A stretch of 51,291 nt of DNA from positions 73,311 to 124,601 of the forward strand of contig CALJHG010000004.1 of NCBI GenBank assembly GCA_938075585.1, written 5' to 3'. The notes beneath the pieces were generated by a model, which saw only the letters and a program-made list of their open reading frames with translations, did no database searches and was not told the origin of the DNA. Made by a program: the position numbers and the translations under genes. Below, piece by piece: positions 20,332 to 29,340 of the stretch (position 1 is the first letter of the stretch; each line of letters begins with the position of its first letter). This DNA is from an uncultured Gammaproteobacteria bacterium. GTDB lineage: Bacteria; Pseudomonadota; Gammaproteobacteria; Ga0077536.

Positions 20332-21927
20332 TTAGGTGCTTCGACCAGTTTTGAGAGCCTTGTATCGCGCTAAAATCGCAGTGGTTGAAGGATCACTTTG
20401 ATTGCAGCTAGTTTCTGAGTCTATGTCATCTATAATCGACGAAGCAAAAGCTTTTCCAAGTTCAACACCCCACTGATCAAAAGGGTTTATATTCCAGACG
20501 GCGCTTTGTACAAACGTCTTATGTTCATAAAGTGATATTAATGCGCCTAGAGTTTTAGGATTAAGCTCGTCCATATAAATCAGCGATGAGGGTCGGTCAC
20601 CGCGTAGCTTTTTATAATCTTCGATATTATTTTGTCGTTCATTGCCCAACATTAACGCGCGCGATTGCGCAAGACAGTTAGCTACGAGCATGTCTTGGTG
20701 CTTTTCATATCCCGGGGCCGCCTTTAGAGCGAGTATAAAGTCGACAGGAATCTGGTGAGTGCCTTGGTGAAGCAGTTGGCAAAAACTATGCTGCGCATCG
20801 GTACCTGAGGCACCCCAGGTGACCGGCGCGGAGTGATAGTCAATAGTAGTGCCATCCAATGAAATACTTTTCCCATTGCTTTCCATTTCTAATTGCTGGA
20901 GGTACATCGGCAGACTACTAAGCCTATGTTCATAAGGGATTATCGCTAAGCTGGCACTTTTGAGAAAGTTTGTATTCCAGATACCAACCATACCGAGGAT
21001 TACAGGTAGGTTTCTTTCTAGAGGTGCCGTCTTGAAGTGGCTATCTACCGTTGCAGCACCAGATAAGAAATCCACATACACGTCATAGCCATATTTCAAT
21101 GCAATAGGCATACCCATGGCAGACCATACTGAGTATCTACCCCCAACCCAATCAGGTATCCTTAATATATTTTCTTTCTCGATTCCAGTTGCGTTGGCTT
21201 TAGCACTATTCGCTGTGATTGCTACAAATTGGTTTTTCAGAGACGTCTCTTTAGATAATGTGGATTTTAGCCAATCCCTTGCGGACTCATAGTTTCTAAG
21301 CGTTTCGGATGTACCGAATGACTTAGACGCCACTACAAAAAGAGTTTTATGGGGTGATAGAGATGAGACTAAGTCCCTGAATTTTTCTCCGTCCAAGTGA
21401 TCCAAGAAGTGAATGTTCATCGCCGATGTCTCTTCTTCTCGCAAGGCTTCGATTACAAGTTTAGGACCTAAATTAGAGCCTCCGACCCCTATCATTACTA
21501 CATCAGAGAAACTTTCACCATAATCGTTACACTTCTCTCCAGAGCGGATGGCATCGACCAGGATTTTTAACCGCGCTTTTGATTCTCCCGCCTCGGCGAT
21601 AAAATTTTTCGGGACCCAGCTTTCGTTATCTGATGAAGCGCGAAGTGCCACGTGCAGAGCGGGCCTGTCCTCAGTGACGTTGACATGGACTCCAGAGAAT
21701 AAGTCAGCTATCTTTTGTTTTATATCGCACTTGTTCGCTAGCTCAAGTAATGAGGATAGTGTCTGCTTGTCTAGACGGTTTTTAGAGGCATCCAAAAACA
21801 ATCCCGCGGCTTCGAAAGTGAAGTCGCTTACTCTATTTTGATTCGCAGAAAATAAATCGATAATAGAAGTATTTTGAAGGTGTTTCGCATACTCGCGGAG
21901 TTGGGCTATCTGCTTTTGTGACTTCAT
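20332..21927 (-). CDS. pgi: Glucose-6-phosphate isomerase
   Basis: Pgi interconverts glucose 6-phosphate and fructose 6-phosphate. At 531 aa, slightly shorter than the 549 aa E. coli enzyme, it has the two signature stretches VASKSFGTSETLRNYESA and NPFDQWGVELGKAFA. VMIGVGGSNLGPKL binds the phosphate, and GGRYSVWSAMGMPIAL contains conserved active-site residues. Its ATG overlaps the trhO stop as ATGA, so it is coupled to the gene upstream. Confidence 0.97.
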   Translation of the reverse strand: MKSQKQIAQLREYAKHLQNTSIIDLFSANQNRVSDFTFEAAGLFLDASKNRLDKQTLSSLLELANKCDIKQKIADLFSGVHVNVTEDRPALHVALRASSDNESWVPKNFIAEAGESKARLKILVDAIRSGEKCNDYGESFSDVVMIGVGGSNLGPKLVIEALREEETSAMNIHFLDHLDGEKFRDLVSSLSPHKTLFVVASKSFGTSETLRNYESARDWLKSTLSKETSLKNQFVAITANSAKANATGIEKENILRIPDWVGGRYSVWSAMGMPIALKYGYDVYVDFLSGAATVDSHFKTAPLERNLPVILGMVGIWNTNFLKSASLAIIPYEHRLSSLPMYLQQLEMESNGKSISLDGTTIDYHSAPVTWGASGTDAQHSFCQLLHQGTHQIPVDFILALKAAPGYEKHQDMLVANCLAQSRALMLGNERQNNIEDYKKLRGDRPSSLIYMDELNPKTLGALISLYEHKTFVQSAVWNINPFDQWGVELGKAFASSIIDDIDSETSCNQSDPSTTAILARYKALKTGRST

Positions 21928-22871
21928 AGTAATTTGCGCGTTTGATTCAAGGCTTTGGCAGCACGCACTTCACTTAACTGCGTTTGATGATTTCTTTCCA
22001 TTAGCGCGGCTCTTCGACTATCGTCCAGACTGTCTATGCAGTTGTGGCAGGAGATTCCGTATTCATATTCTTTTAATCGTCGGTCATGAGGGGAGAGTGG
22101 TCTGCGGCAACCGTGGCATTTTTCGTAGTCTGCGGGTTCTAGGTTTGCGTCTACTGCTACTCTATCATCAAATACAAAGCAGTCACCTTCCCACATAGAG
22201 TACTTTTTGGTGCTGTCTTGTAGATAAGAAAGAATTCCGCCTTTGAGTTGAAAGACCCGCTTATGACCAAGTTCTAGGAGGTGTGCTGATGCTTTTTCGC
22301 ACCGTATACCACCGGTACAAAACATTGCGATTGGTTTTTCCCTATCATCTTCTAAAAGTTCTTGGATTTGCCCGGGAAATTCTCTGAAGTTTTTAGTGTT
22401 AGCTCTCACCGCGGTCTTAAAAGTACCCACATCTATTTCGTAATTATTACGTGTATCAATTACCAACACATCGGGGTTATTGAGCAAGTCGTTCCATTCA
22501 TCGCCAGATACATGTATTCCAGTATTTAATTCCGGTTTCACGTTTGTTAACCCAATACTCACTATTTCTTTTCTAACTTTAACTTTAAGTCTTTTAAAGG
22601 TGGGGATTGCGCTAGCGGCACTATTTATTATTATTTCTTCAATATTCAGTCTTTTTTTAATATAGGAAAGGAGCGCTTTGATGGCAGCGTTTTCTCCAGA
22701 TACAGAACCATTCACCCCTTCTTCAGCAATTACGATCGTTCCAATAATTGCATTTCCTTGACAGAAGTTAGTGAGATCGATTTTAAGTTGATTAGTGTCG
22801 ACAATTTGAATAAATCGATAAAAACTTGTTGTTATGTCGTTTTCTTTCATGGAATGCGCGAGTGTGATCAT
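21924..22871 (-). CDS. trhO: tRNA uridine(34) hydroxylase TrhO (rhodanese-like)
   Basis: TrhO (formerly YceA) performs oxygen-dependent hydroxylation of tRNA U34 to 5-hydroxyuridine. That is the first step towards cmo5U, which CmoA and CmoB encoded next door complete. At 315 aa it has an N-terminal acylphosphatase-like domain, a central rhodanese domain with the active-site loop MFCTGGIRCEKAS, and a C-terminal Cys-rich segment (CHGC ... CHNC). The start is ATG 22871; an in-frame ATG seven codons later is possible. Confidence 0.93.
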   Translation of the reverse strand: MITLAHSMKENDITTSFYRFIQIVDTNQLKIDLTNFCQGNAIIGTIVIAEEGVNGSVSGENAAIKALLSYIKKRLNIEEIIINSAASAIPTFKRLKVKVRKEIVSIGLTNVKPELNTGIHVSGDEWNDLLNNPDVLVIDTRNNYEIDVGTFKTAVRANTKNFREFPGQIQELLEDDREKPIAMFCTGGIRCEKASAHLLELGHKRVFQLKGGILSYLQDSTKKYSMWEGDCFVFDDRVAVDANLEPADYEKCHGCRRPLSPHDRRLKEYEYGISCHNCIDSLDDSRRAALMERNHQTQLSEVRAAKALNQTRKLL

Positions 22872-22887
22872 TGCTATTCAAAAAATA

Positions 22888-23598
22888 TTACTTAATTGCT
22901 AAAAACCCTTCGAAGCAGAGATATTTGAATACTGATGTTACATCCTTAAATCCGGCTCGCTCCAATAATCCCATATTTCCCGAATGCGAGAATGGCTCCA
23001 GTACACTTTTGAGGCTTCGTGACTTCGAAATTATTTCGTCGCCACTGTAGCCTTGAGTGAGTTTGTAGTCGGTATACAAAGAGCTAATTATATCTTGAAA
23101 GCGAGCATCCGGGCTGCGAACTTTTTCAAAGAGCAAAAATGCGCCTCCCCAGTTTAGGGCCTGGTATATCTTGTCGAATGCATTTTGCCTGTAGCGCGGC
23201 GATATGAATTGCATCGTATAGTAGGACACCACAAGATCGGTCTTAAGCAGCTCGATATTTTCTATACTGTCATCTATGATTGATATTTTCTTATTATTTT
23301 TGCATTTTTCACGCGCAATGGTGACCATGTCTTTTTCAGATTCGACTCCGTAGAACTGGATCCCCTTATCTTCGTGGTGTGAGTCCAAATTTTTCAACAA
23401 AGTTGCAGTTGAACACCCTATGTCGTAACAAACACTGTTGTTTGTTAGAAAAAAGTCTGACAGACCTAAAGCAAGTTTATGACCTTCATTGTAAAATGGT
23501 ACAGACTTTTCAATATGTTGCTCAAATTGTGTTCTAGTTTTGTTTGCGAACGTCCAACGCGCATTTTCTGCGTCTATTACATCGCCGATTTTTGCCAT
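22888..23598 (-). CDS. cmoA: Carboxy-S-adenosyl-L-methionine synthase, divergent CmoA
   Basis: CmoA makes carboxy-SAM from SAM and prephenate, the donor CmoB uses on tRNA U34. The protein has the SAM-binding motif CYDIGCSTATLL and the CmoA-type C-terminal half: YYTMQFISPRYRQNAFDKIY, LNWGGAFLLFEKV, and a conserved Arg at ISKSRSLKSVL in the position of the carboxylate-binding Arg. The family start MAKIGDVIDAE sets ATG 23598; the open frame reaches 23613. The N-terminal half is divergent from E. coli CmoA. Its place opposite cmoB supports the call. Confidence 0.82.
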   Translation of the reverse strand: MAKIGDVIDAENARWTFANKTRTQFEQHIEKSVPFYNEGHKLALGLSDFFLTNNSVCYDIGCSTATLLKNLDSHHEDKGIQFYGVESEKDMVTIAREKCKNNKKISIIDDSIENIELLKTDLVVSYYTMQFISPRYRQNAFDKIYQALNWGGAFLLFEKVRSPDARFQDIISSLYTDYKLTQGYSGDEIISKSRSLKSVLEPFSHSGNMGLLERAGFKDVTSVFKYLCFEGFLAIK

Positions 23599-23701
23599 AA
23601 GAAAGTCTCTCAACGTAATGATCCTAGTATTCCCTATTTATTTTACATCAAGTTCGTAAAAGATGGTTCTTTTTGAATAAGAATTAAGCGATCATGGCTA
23701 G

Positions 23702-24724
23702 ATGAGTAATTTTAAACAACAACTTGAGGCAGTTTGGGGAAGTTCGCTGGCAACCTATTTGTTCTCGGTTCGAGATTTATTGGAGAAACATTTCTCGTCT
23801 ACTGAACTTAATGGCTGGTGGGAAAGGATAGAACCCGATCTGCTCAATACATTCAGAAAAAATGGGAAGACCAATTTTTGGGAGACTCAGATTTCACAAT
23901 TACCGAGCATCAGAAATAGCAGTGTCGATGGGGAGCGTGTGGTTGAAGTCAAGAGTTCTGATGTCGTATCCCAACTTGATATCGACGATATACAGATTGC
24001 TTTACAAAATTTGAAACCCTGGAGGAAAGGCCCATTTAATTATTTCGGAATCCACGTTGATAGTGAATGGCGTTCTGATATGAAGTGGGCAAGAATATCT
24101 TCAGTTTTAGGATCACTTCAAAATAAAAAGATTCTCGACGTGGGCTGTGGCAATGGTTATTACATGTGGCGCATGTTTGAGAAAGGAGCTTCTTTGGTGC
24201 TGGGAATCGATCCTAGCGTTTTGTGCTTAGCACAATTTCGTTCATTGAGTAAATATGCACCCAACATGCCCGTCGGGATGATTCCGGTCGGTACTGAAAC
24301 CCTTTCAGAAGAAATGCCATGGTTTGATGTCGTCTTTTCGATGGGCGTTTTTTATCATCGGCGCGATCCTATTTCCCACCTAATAGAATTGCGAAACATG
24401 TTGAAGCCTGGGGGTAGAGTGGTATTAGAAACTTTGATCATTGATAGCCATGAAAAAGAAAGGTTAATTCCTGAGAGTCGCTATGCGCAGATGAGAAATG
24501 TTTGGGAACTGAGTTCGCCACCCGTAATTGAGGAGATGCTACAAAGTGTAGGATTTCAAGACGTATCATGTATCGATATATCTAAGACTACGATAGAAGA
24601 ACAGCGCACAACTCATTGGATTGACTCGTTTTCGTTGAAAAATTTCCTCGATCCTATGGATAGTAGTCGTACCGTGGAAGGATATCCTGCTCCAGTGAGA
24701 GCATGTTTTATCGCAGTTTTATGA
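23702..24724 (+). CDS. cmoB: tRNA U34 carboxymethyltransferase
   Basis: CmoB transfers the carboxymethyl group of carboxy-SAM to 5-hydroxyuridine-34, giving cmo5U that widens wobble reading. At 340 aa the signatures PWRKGPFNYFGIHVD and SEWRSDMKW are CmoB-specific, followed by the methyltransferase motif ILDVGCGNGYYMWRM and FSMGVFYHRRDPISHL. It is transcribed divergently from cmoA across 103 bases, whereas E. coli has a cmoAB operon. The start has little Shine-Dalgarno support. Confidence 0.95.
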   Translation: MSNFKQQLEAVWGSSLATYLFSVRDLLEKHFSSTELNGWWERIEPDLLNTFRKNGKTNFWETQISQLPSIRNSSVDGERVVEVKSSDVVSQLDIDDIQIALQNLKPWRKGPFNYFGIHVDSEWRSDMKWARISSVLGSLQNKKILDVGCGNGYYMWRMFEKGASLVLGIDPSVLCLAQFRSLSKYAPNMPVGMIPVGTETLSEEMPWFDVVFSMGVFYHRRDPISHLIELRNMLKPGGRVVLETLIIDSHEKERLIPESRYAQMRNVWELSSPPVIEEMLQSVGFQDVSCIDISKTTIEEQRTTHWIDSFSLKNFLDPMDSSRTVEGYPAPVRACFIAVL

Positions 24725-24775
24725 AAATTTAACCTATTGAATCATATGGTTTTTTTCTGAGATGCCATTTTTTCG

Positions 24776-24797
24776 ACTTCACATAAACTTCACAAAT
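24776..24797 (+). promoter_or_regulatory. 11-bp spaced direct repeat, operator-like (Pho-box-like)
   Basis: The octamer ACTTCACA occurs twice, at 24776-24783 and 24787-24794, exactly 11 bases apart with AT-rich spacers, upstream of the DUF1329 gene. Repeats one helical turn apart are how PhoB-type response regulators bind, and the TTCA core resembles the TTTCA/GTCA part of Pho boxes. Regulator identity is inference. Confidence 0.35.
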
Positions 24798-24955
24798 CTT
24801 ATGGTAACGTCATCTCACGCCTAAATTTACGTTGGATAAACTGTTTTCGGCGAAAAAATTAGGGGAGGCAATTGTTGTTGTGACAAAAAGTTTTCGCAGT
24901 AACCGTTGTTAATTTTTTAGTTGTGCGCTGCAAGTGCGCAAAGAGGGAGAAAAAT

Positions 24956-26344
24956 ATGCGAAATCAATTCAGTGCTGTTGCTCTGGTTGTCGCGTTGGTA
25001 TCACCTTTAGTCGTAAACGCCTTTGGCGAATCTGACTATATGGGATGGTTTAATGCAAACCAATCAGCGCAGCCCCAGTTTGTTGACGGCGACGTGATTA
25101 CTTATGATAAAGCAGACTTAGTGCGGCCTTTTATTCCTAAAGAATTCCAAGATGAGTGGATCTTCCAAGGAATGGAAATGACCATTAAAGATGCTGGTGA
25201 TATGCAAAATGGCCAAGTATACCTAGATGCTACTAAAAAGCATTATGGTACTGCTACGATAGCGTCTGATGGTGCGATCGAGAATTATCAAGCTGGTCGT
25301 CCTTTTGATCCGGAAAAATTTGTTCCAGGCGCTGACAGCGGATGGAAAATGATTTGGAACTGGAACTACCGCTGGCAGAATGATGGCGTGAACGTTGGTG
25401 AAGTCGAGTGGGTTTGGGTGCGTCGCGGTGGCAACCACGACAAACATGAAATCATGACTCGTTCAGGCGGTAAATATGCTCAGTACTACGAAGGTGGTGG
25501 TTCTTTTGAGCGTGTGCTAAATGGCCCTTATAAGCGCTATTTGATGGCGCACAACGCTAAACACGGTGCGACTGATTACCGCGTGAATGGTGGTAAAGGC
25601 TTTGCTAAAGGAACAGAATTCCGTGAATACACCGGATTCGTGTCTCCTTTTGATATCGCTGGTACTGCATTCTTGATTTTACGATACGACGATCCTCGTA
25701 AAGCCGATGACTCTTGGGCGTATATTCCAAGTTTGAGACGCGTACGACGAATCTCTGTTGAGGTAAAATCTGACTCATTACTAGGAACAGATCACACTTT
25801 AGAAGATTTCTATGGTTTCAATGGTCGACCAATGGAGCATGATTGGGAGTATGTAGGTGCTACTAATATTCTCGTAGTTGCTCGGTCAAGAAATCGTGAA
25901 ACTGTTTATTATGGTCCTAATGGCTGGGCAGTAAAAGATGATTATGCTCTAAGGAAAACAGATGTTGTAAAACAAATTCCTAAGAGTTCCGCTCACCCCT
26001 ACGCGTTTAAATTTATTCACGTAGACCGTGCGACTGGTGAATCTTACTACGCTAACGCTTTTGATAAAGCAGGTGAACTATGGAAAGTTTGGCAGTTGAC
26101 TAAGGTTTGGACTGAAGATCCTTGGGTTGTTTTAGACGGAAAGGGAAGTCCTTTTGCGTGGAATGAGCCAGGTCAGTTTAGTCCAAAAGGAACTAACTTC
26201 CAGTTATTTCAAAGTATCAATGTAATTGATCTACAGAATAACCGAGGAACACTTGTTCCGTGTCGAGGAACTGAAGCTCCGAATCAGGATTTGAGAAGAG
26301 CTAAACGTGTACTTGACGTTAACTACCTAACTGAAGGTCGTTAA
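24956..26344 (+). CDS. Exported DUF1329 family protein
   Basis: This is a 462 aa protein of the DUF1329 family, which has a LolB-like/outer-membrane lipoprotein-sorting fold; the biochemical role is unknown. The signal peptide MRNQFSAVALVVALVSPLVV ends at about NAFG, so the mature protein should be periplasmic. Family features include WKMIWNWNYRW, IAGTAFLILRYDDP, WAYIPSLRRVRRI and the Trp-rich C-terminal half. ATG 24956 has AGAGGGAGA just upstream and puts the signal peptide first; the frame is open back to 24923. The gene has a long leader, a strong ribosome site and a strong terminator, which suggests high expression as a single transcription unit. DUF1329 genes often lie near DUF1302 and RND genes, not seen here. 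Confidence 0.9.
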   Translation: MRNQFSAVALVVALVSPLVVNAFGESDYMGWFNANQSAQPQFVDGDVITYDKADLVRPFIPKEFQDEWIFQGMEMTIKDAGDMQNGQVYLDATKKHYGTATIASDGAIENYQAGRPFDPEKFVPGADSGWKMIWNWNYRWQNDGVNVGEVEWVWVRRGGNHDKHEIMTRSGGKYAQYYEGGGSFERVLNGPYKRYLMAHNAKHGATDYRVNGGKGFAKGTEFREYTGFVSPFDIAGTAFLILRYDDPRKADDSWAYIPSLRRVRRISVEVKSDSLLGTDHTLEDFYGFNGRPMEHDWEYVGATNILVVARSRNRETVYYGPNGWAVKDDYALRKTDVVKQIPKSSAHPYAFKFIHVDRATGESYYANAFDKAGELWKVWQLTKVWTEDPWVVLDGKGSPFAWNEPGQFSPKGTNFQLFQSINVIDLQNNRGTLVPCRGTEAPNQDLRRAKRVLDVNYLTEGR

Positions 26345-26366
26345 GCTATTTAAAAACAATCGTTTT

Positions 26367-26396
26367 AAAGGCCGTCCTAGTGACGGCCTTTTTTTT
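26367..26396 (+). terminator. Intrinsic terminator of the DUF1329 gene
   Basis: A perfect 10-bp stem, AAAGGCCGTC paired with GACGGCCTTT, has a 5-base loop and is followed by a run of eight T. It starts 23 bases after the stop and touches the stop codon of the convergent gene. It is the clearest terminator in the window. Confidence 0.93.
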
Positions 26397-27495
26397 ACTC
26401 TAAGATGGAAGTCCACGCGTCGCCCATTAGTTTGTTAGACGGTAGGCTTTCGTCCATGAGTTTTTCTGCAGCCTGGGACCCCACTATCGGAAGGCCTTCA
26501 GGATCGATGGCTCCGATTTGTAGGAGCACAGATGCTTGGTCCCAATAGATATGTTCGTGATACAGTTTGTTTCCCCGAAAGTTGACAATGGCCACCAGCG
26601 GAACCTGCACAAATTTATTAGTCGCTTTCACATTCGGAAGCATCCAGGGTACTTCGCAGGTATGGGTAAACGAAAATATCATTTCATCCACTAATCGATC
26701 ACTCCCGACTGTTCGAGAGATAGGCACCAGCTTCGTATCTGGTGGATTCGAATTCACAAAGAAGTTTGTGTAGAATTTTTTGAGATCTTTGTACCCAACG
26801 CCACCTGTCATTGTTGGGATATGGTTGACATAAGGCTCATCGACCATCGTTGACATAGTGGCGTCCACATTACGCTCACCAAACTCATACTGCGTATGAA
26901 GTTCCCAAAGCGCAGTCAGGTCATATATGGGCCCTATTTTATTTCGTATCGCTTCTAAGGTTCTGGAGTAAGCAATCAAGGTCGCTGACTTGTTGTAGCT
27001 CGCGCTTGTTGGTGAAAAGAAGTCACTTGAGACGTCTGGATAAGAGAAGACTTTTAAATTGCCATGACCTTCTAGGTGACTAAATATTTCGGGGGTACTT
27101 GAATGTATAATGACGTCACATCTGGCTTTTGCCACATCGATATGCGGTGGCCCGTAACAGACTGCACATTTAATTGAGGAGTGTTTGGCCATAGCAATCG
27201 CGACGGGTGCTGCTTGACCGAACGATATTACTGCGATATGTCCAACAAGTGATTCTAATGATGTGACCTTGTTGATAAGCGAGTTTATTACGTCCTCGTC
27301 CGAATTTTCGGTTTTCAGCGATATACAGTTATAGCCTTCGGCTGCGTATAGTGTTGTATTTTTGATAATAATATTTTGATCATACCCCTTTGGGTACAAT
27401 ACTAAGATTCCCGGACCGTGAGCGTCTTCAGGTGTTCTAGCAGTGACCGCACCGTAATTCGCTCCTAATGCTAATTCGATTTCCGTGCTACTCAA
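26395..27495 (-). CDS. DLH-like / SnoaL-like fusion protein, hydrolase triad lost
   Basis: A 366 aa protein with two parts. Residues about 1-170 resemble the dienelactone hydrolase alpha/beta-hydrolase fold (GPGILVLYPKGYDQN, IAVISFGQAAPVAIAMAKH, SYPDVSSDFFSP). Residues about 180-345 resemble a SnoaL/NTF2-like domain (YEFGERNVDATMSTMVDEPYV, HIYWDQASVLLQIG). In true DLH enzymes the nucleophile is Cys in G-F-C-x-G; here that position is Gly 93 (SFGQAA). The Asp and His positions also look substituted (HSSTPEIF; PDVSSDF). The TTG start at 27495 has AAGGGGGA upstream. It is divergent from a flavin monooxygenase gene, so a linked role is possible, but no substrate can be named. Confidence 0.72.
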   Translation of the reverse strand: MSSTEIELALGANYGAVTARTPEDAHGPGILVLYPKGYDQNIIIKNTTLYAAEGYNCISLKTENSDEDVINSLINKVTSLESLVGHIAVISFGQAAPVAIAMAKHSSIKCAVCYGPPHIDVAKARCDVIIHSSTPEIFSHLEGHGNLKVFSYPDVSSDFFSPTSASYNKSATLIAYSRTLEAIRNKIGPIYDLTALWELHTQYEFGERNVDATMSTMVDEPYVNHIPTMTGGVGYKDLKKFYTNFFVNSNPPDTKLVPISRTVGSDRLVDEMIFSFTHTCEVPWMLPNVKATNKFVQVPLVAIVNFRGNKLYHEHIYWDQASVLLQIGAIDPEGLPIVGSQAAEKLMDESLPSNKLMGDAWTSILE

Positions 27496-27581
27496 CGTTT
27501 CCCCCTTGTACTAATCATCTAATGTTATTCTATTGGAATACTAACATGTTCTACTTTTTTATTAATCACAAGGGGCTATGA

Positions 27582-28703
27582 GTGCGGAATCAAATTTCTA
27601 ATATGTATAAACCGCAGCATTTTAAATTAGGCGTGTTTTCAGCGAATTGCTCAGGGGGAATGGCTATTACCAAAGTTGAAGAGAGTTGGGATGCAACTTG
27701 GGAAAATAACATGACATTAGCTGCGATGATGGATAGCGCAGGCTTAGAGTTTTCTTTACCGATCGCGCGCTGGGTAGGTTACGGGGGAGATACGGCATTT
27801 CAGGAACAGTCGTTAGAAACAATTACTTGGGCCACAGGTTTAATCGGAAAAACTGAGAAGCTAACCGTATTTGCTACGGCACACAGCGCATTCTTTCATC
27901 CTCTTGTTGCCGCCAAGCAGTTCGCGACTATTGGTGAGATTGCCGCAGGCCGTTTTGGCTTAAACATCGTATGTGGTTGGAATCAACCAGAATACGCAAT
28001 GTTTAATTTGGATCTATCAGAAAACCATGACGTACGTTATCAGTTGGGACAATCCTGGTGGAATATAATCCGTCGTTCCTGGACCTCGACTGAGCCGTTT
28101 GATTGGGAAGATGCATTTTTTAAAATCAAGAATGGTCGTTGCACTCCACAGCCATTTTTGGAAACGCTACCGCCTATTATGAACGCGGGGTCATCACCAC
28201 AAGGGCAGGCCTTTGCGGCAAAGAATTGCGATTTTCTTTTTACTGTGATGCTAGATATTAAAAGTGGCAAAGAAACCGTCCACGCTGTTAAGGAGCTCGC
28301 GGCTAGAACTTACAGACGAGATATTGATGTTTTCACAACTACATATGTAGTATGCCGGCCGACTGCGCAGGAAGCTATTGATTATCATAATTACTACGCA
28401 AAGGACATGGCTGATCACGAAGCCGTTGAAAGATTAATGGGTTTGATGGGGATGCACGCTCATTCGTTCCCTCGGGATCAAATTGAATCACTTAGAACAA
28501 ATTTTGCCGCAGGGCACGGGGTATATCCGCTTATCGGAGACCCTGATACTGTAGCTGATGAGATTGAAAAAATCTCGCTAGCGGGCTTCGGAGGCATTTC
28601 AATGTCATTCGTCAACTACAACAGAGAACTTCCTTTTTTTATTCAGGAAGTGATCCCCCGTCTCGAGAGAAAAGGCTTACGGGTGCCAATAGGCACGGAC
28701 TAG
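27582..28703 (+). CDS. Luciferase-like (LLM) flavin-dependent monooxygenase, RutA-like group
   Basis: This is a bacterial-luciferase-family TIM-barrel enzyme expected to use reduced FMN and O2. The overall pattern follows the RutA/SsuD-like group: FKLGVFSANCSGG at the N-terminus, AARFGLNIVCGWNQPEYAMF-type motif in the middle (GRFGLNIVCGWNQPE), and PIMNAGSSPQGQAFAAKNCDF. Length is 373 aa. GTG 27582 has AAGGGG upstream; ATG 27603 is a plausible alternative, because a 7-codon ATG frame (27578-27601) ends right before it. Substrate is not identifiable; without other rut genes it is not assigned as RutA. Confidence 0.85.
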   Translation: MRNQISNMYKPQHFKLGVFSANCSGGMAITKVEESWDATWENNMTLAAMMDSAGLEFSLPIARWVGYGGDTAFQEQSLETITWATGLIGKTEKLTVFATAHSAFFHPLVAAKQFATIGEIAAGRFGLNIVCGWNQPEYAMFNLDLSENHDVRYQLGQSWWNIIRRSWTSTEPFDWEDAFFKIKNGRCTPQPFLETLPPIMNAGSSPQGQAFAAKNCDFLFTVMLDIKSGKETVHAVKELAARTYRRDIDVFTTTYVVCRPTAQEAIDYHNYYAKDMADHEAVERLMGLMGMHAHSFPRDQIESLRTNFAAGHGVYPLIGDPDTVADEIEKISLAGFGGISMSFVNYNRELPFFIQEVIPRLERKGLRVPIGTD

Positions 28704-28710
28704 CTATTTT

Positions 28711-29340
28711 CTAGACCTGAGTGCCGAGCCTATCTGAAACTTTAGAATGCCAAATTTTAGTGTGCGAGCAGTCATCTGGGACTGGTAAGCCTACTCGAAT
28801 TCCAAAATCAACTGCACATAGAGCGGTTATATCGCTAGCTGTGTATCGTTCTCCTGCCAAGTATTGCTCGGTTGTTAATCGGGATTCTAATTGTTGGTAG
28901 AACCAAGCAACACGAGCCTTTCCGCGCGTAACAAGTTCTGGGATAGTTGATACGCCCGAATAACCGGGCATTGCACGATTTTTGAATAGCTCATTGCTAT
29001 TACGGAAATACTCACCAACAGCTTGCATGCCTTGCATCTCCGAAAACCTTTCCCACGATTCTATGGTTGCAGCTTCAATTGGATTCTCGCCTAGTAAATT
29101 TGGTTCCGGATATAATGTTTCTATATACCGGAAAATAGAAGTCGCCTCTGTAATTACAGTACCATCATCAAGCTGTAATGCGGGTAAAGTACCCCAGGGG
29201 TTGATCTTTATATATTCGGGCTGCAAGTTTTCACCATCAATAATACTGACTTCTTGCATTTCGATATCAAGATTTTTCTCTTTAATGAATATTCTAGCTC
29301 TTCTTGGGTTTGGAGCCATTCCGCAGTCAAATAACTTCAT
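28711..29340 (-). CDS. Glutathione S-transferase family protein
   Basis: A 209 aa cytosolic GST with an N-terminal thioredoxin-like domain (MKLFDCGMAPNPRRARIF, then INPWGTLPALQLDDGTVITEATSIFRYIE, where the Pro-Ala-Leu and E-A/S-x-I elements bind glutathione) and a helical C-terminal domain with AGERYTASDITALCAVDF, the N-capping box. Substrate is unknown. It lies convergent to the LLM monooxygenase, 7 bases away. Confidence 0.9.
   Translation of the reverse strand: MKLFDCGMAPNPRRARIFIKEKNLDIEMQEVSIIDGENLQPEYIKINPWGTLPALQLDDGTVITEATSIFRYIETLYPEPNLLGENPIEAATIESWERFSEMQGMQAVGEYFRNSNELFKNRAMPGYSGVSTIPELVTRGKARVAWFYQQLESRLTTEQYLAGERYTASDITALCAVDFGIRVGLPVPDDCSHTKIWHSKVSDRLGTQV

Noticed and set aside
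27582-28703. Assignment as RutA (pyrimidine degradation)
   Set aside because: Similarity to the RutA group is visible, but no rutB-F genes accompany it and substrate residues cannot be judged by eye.
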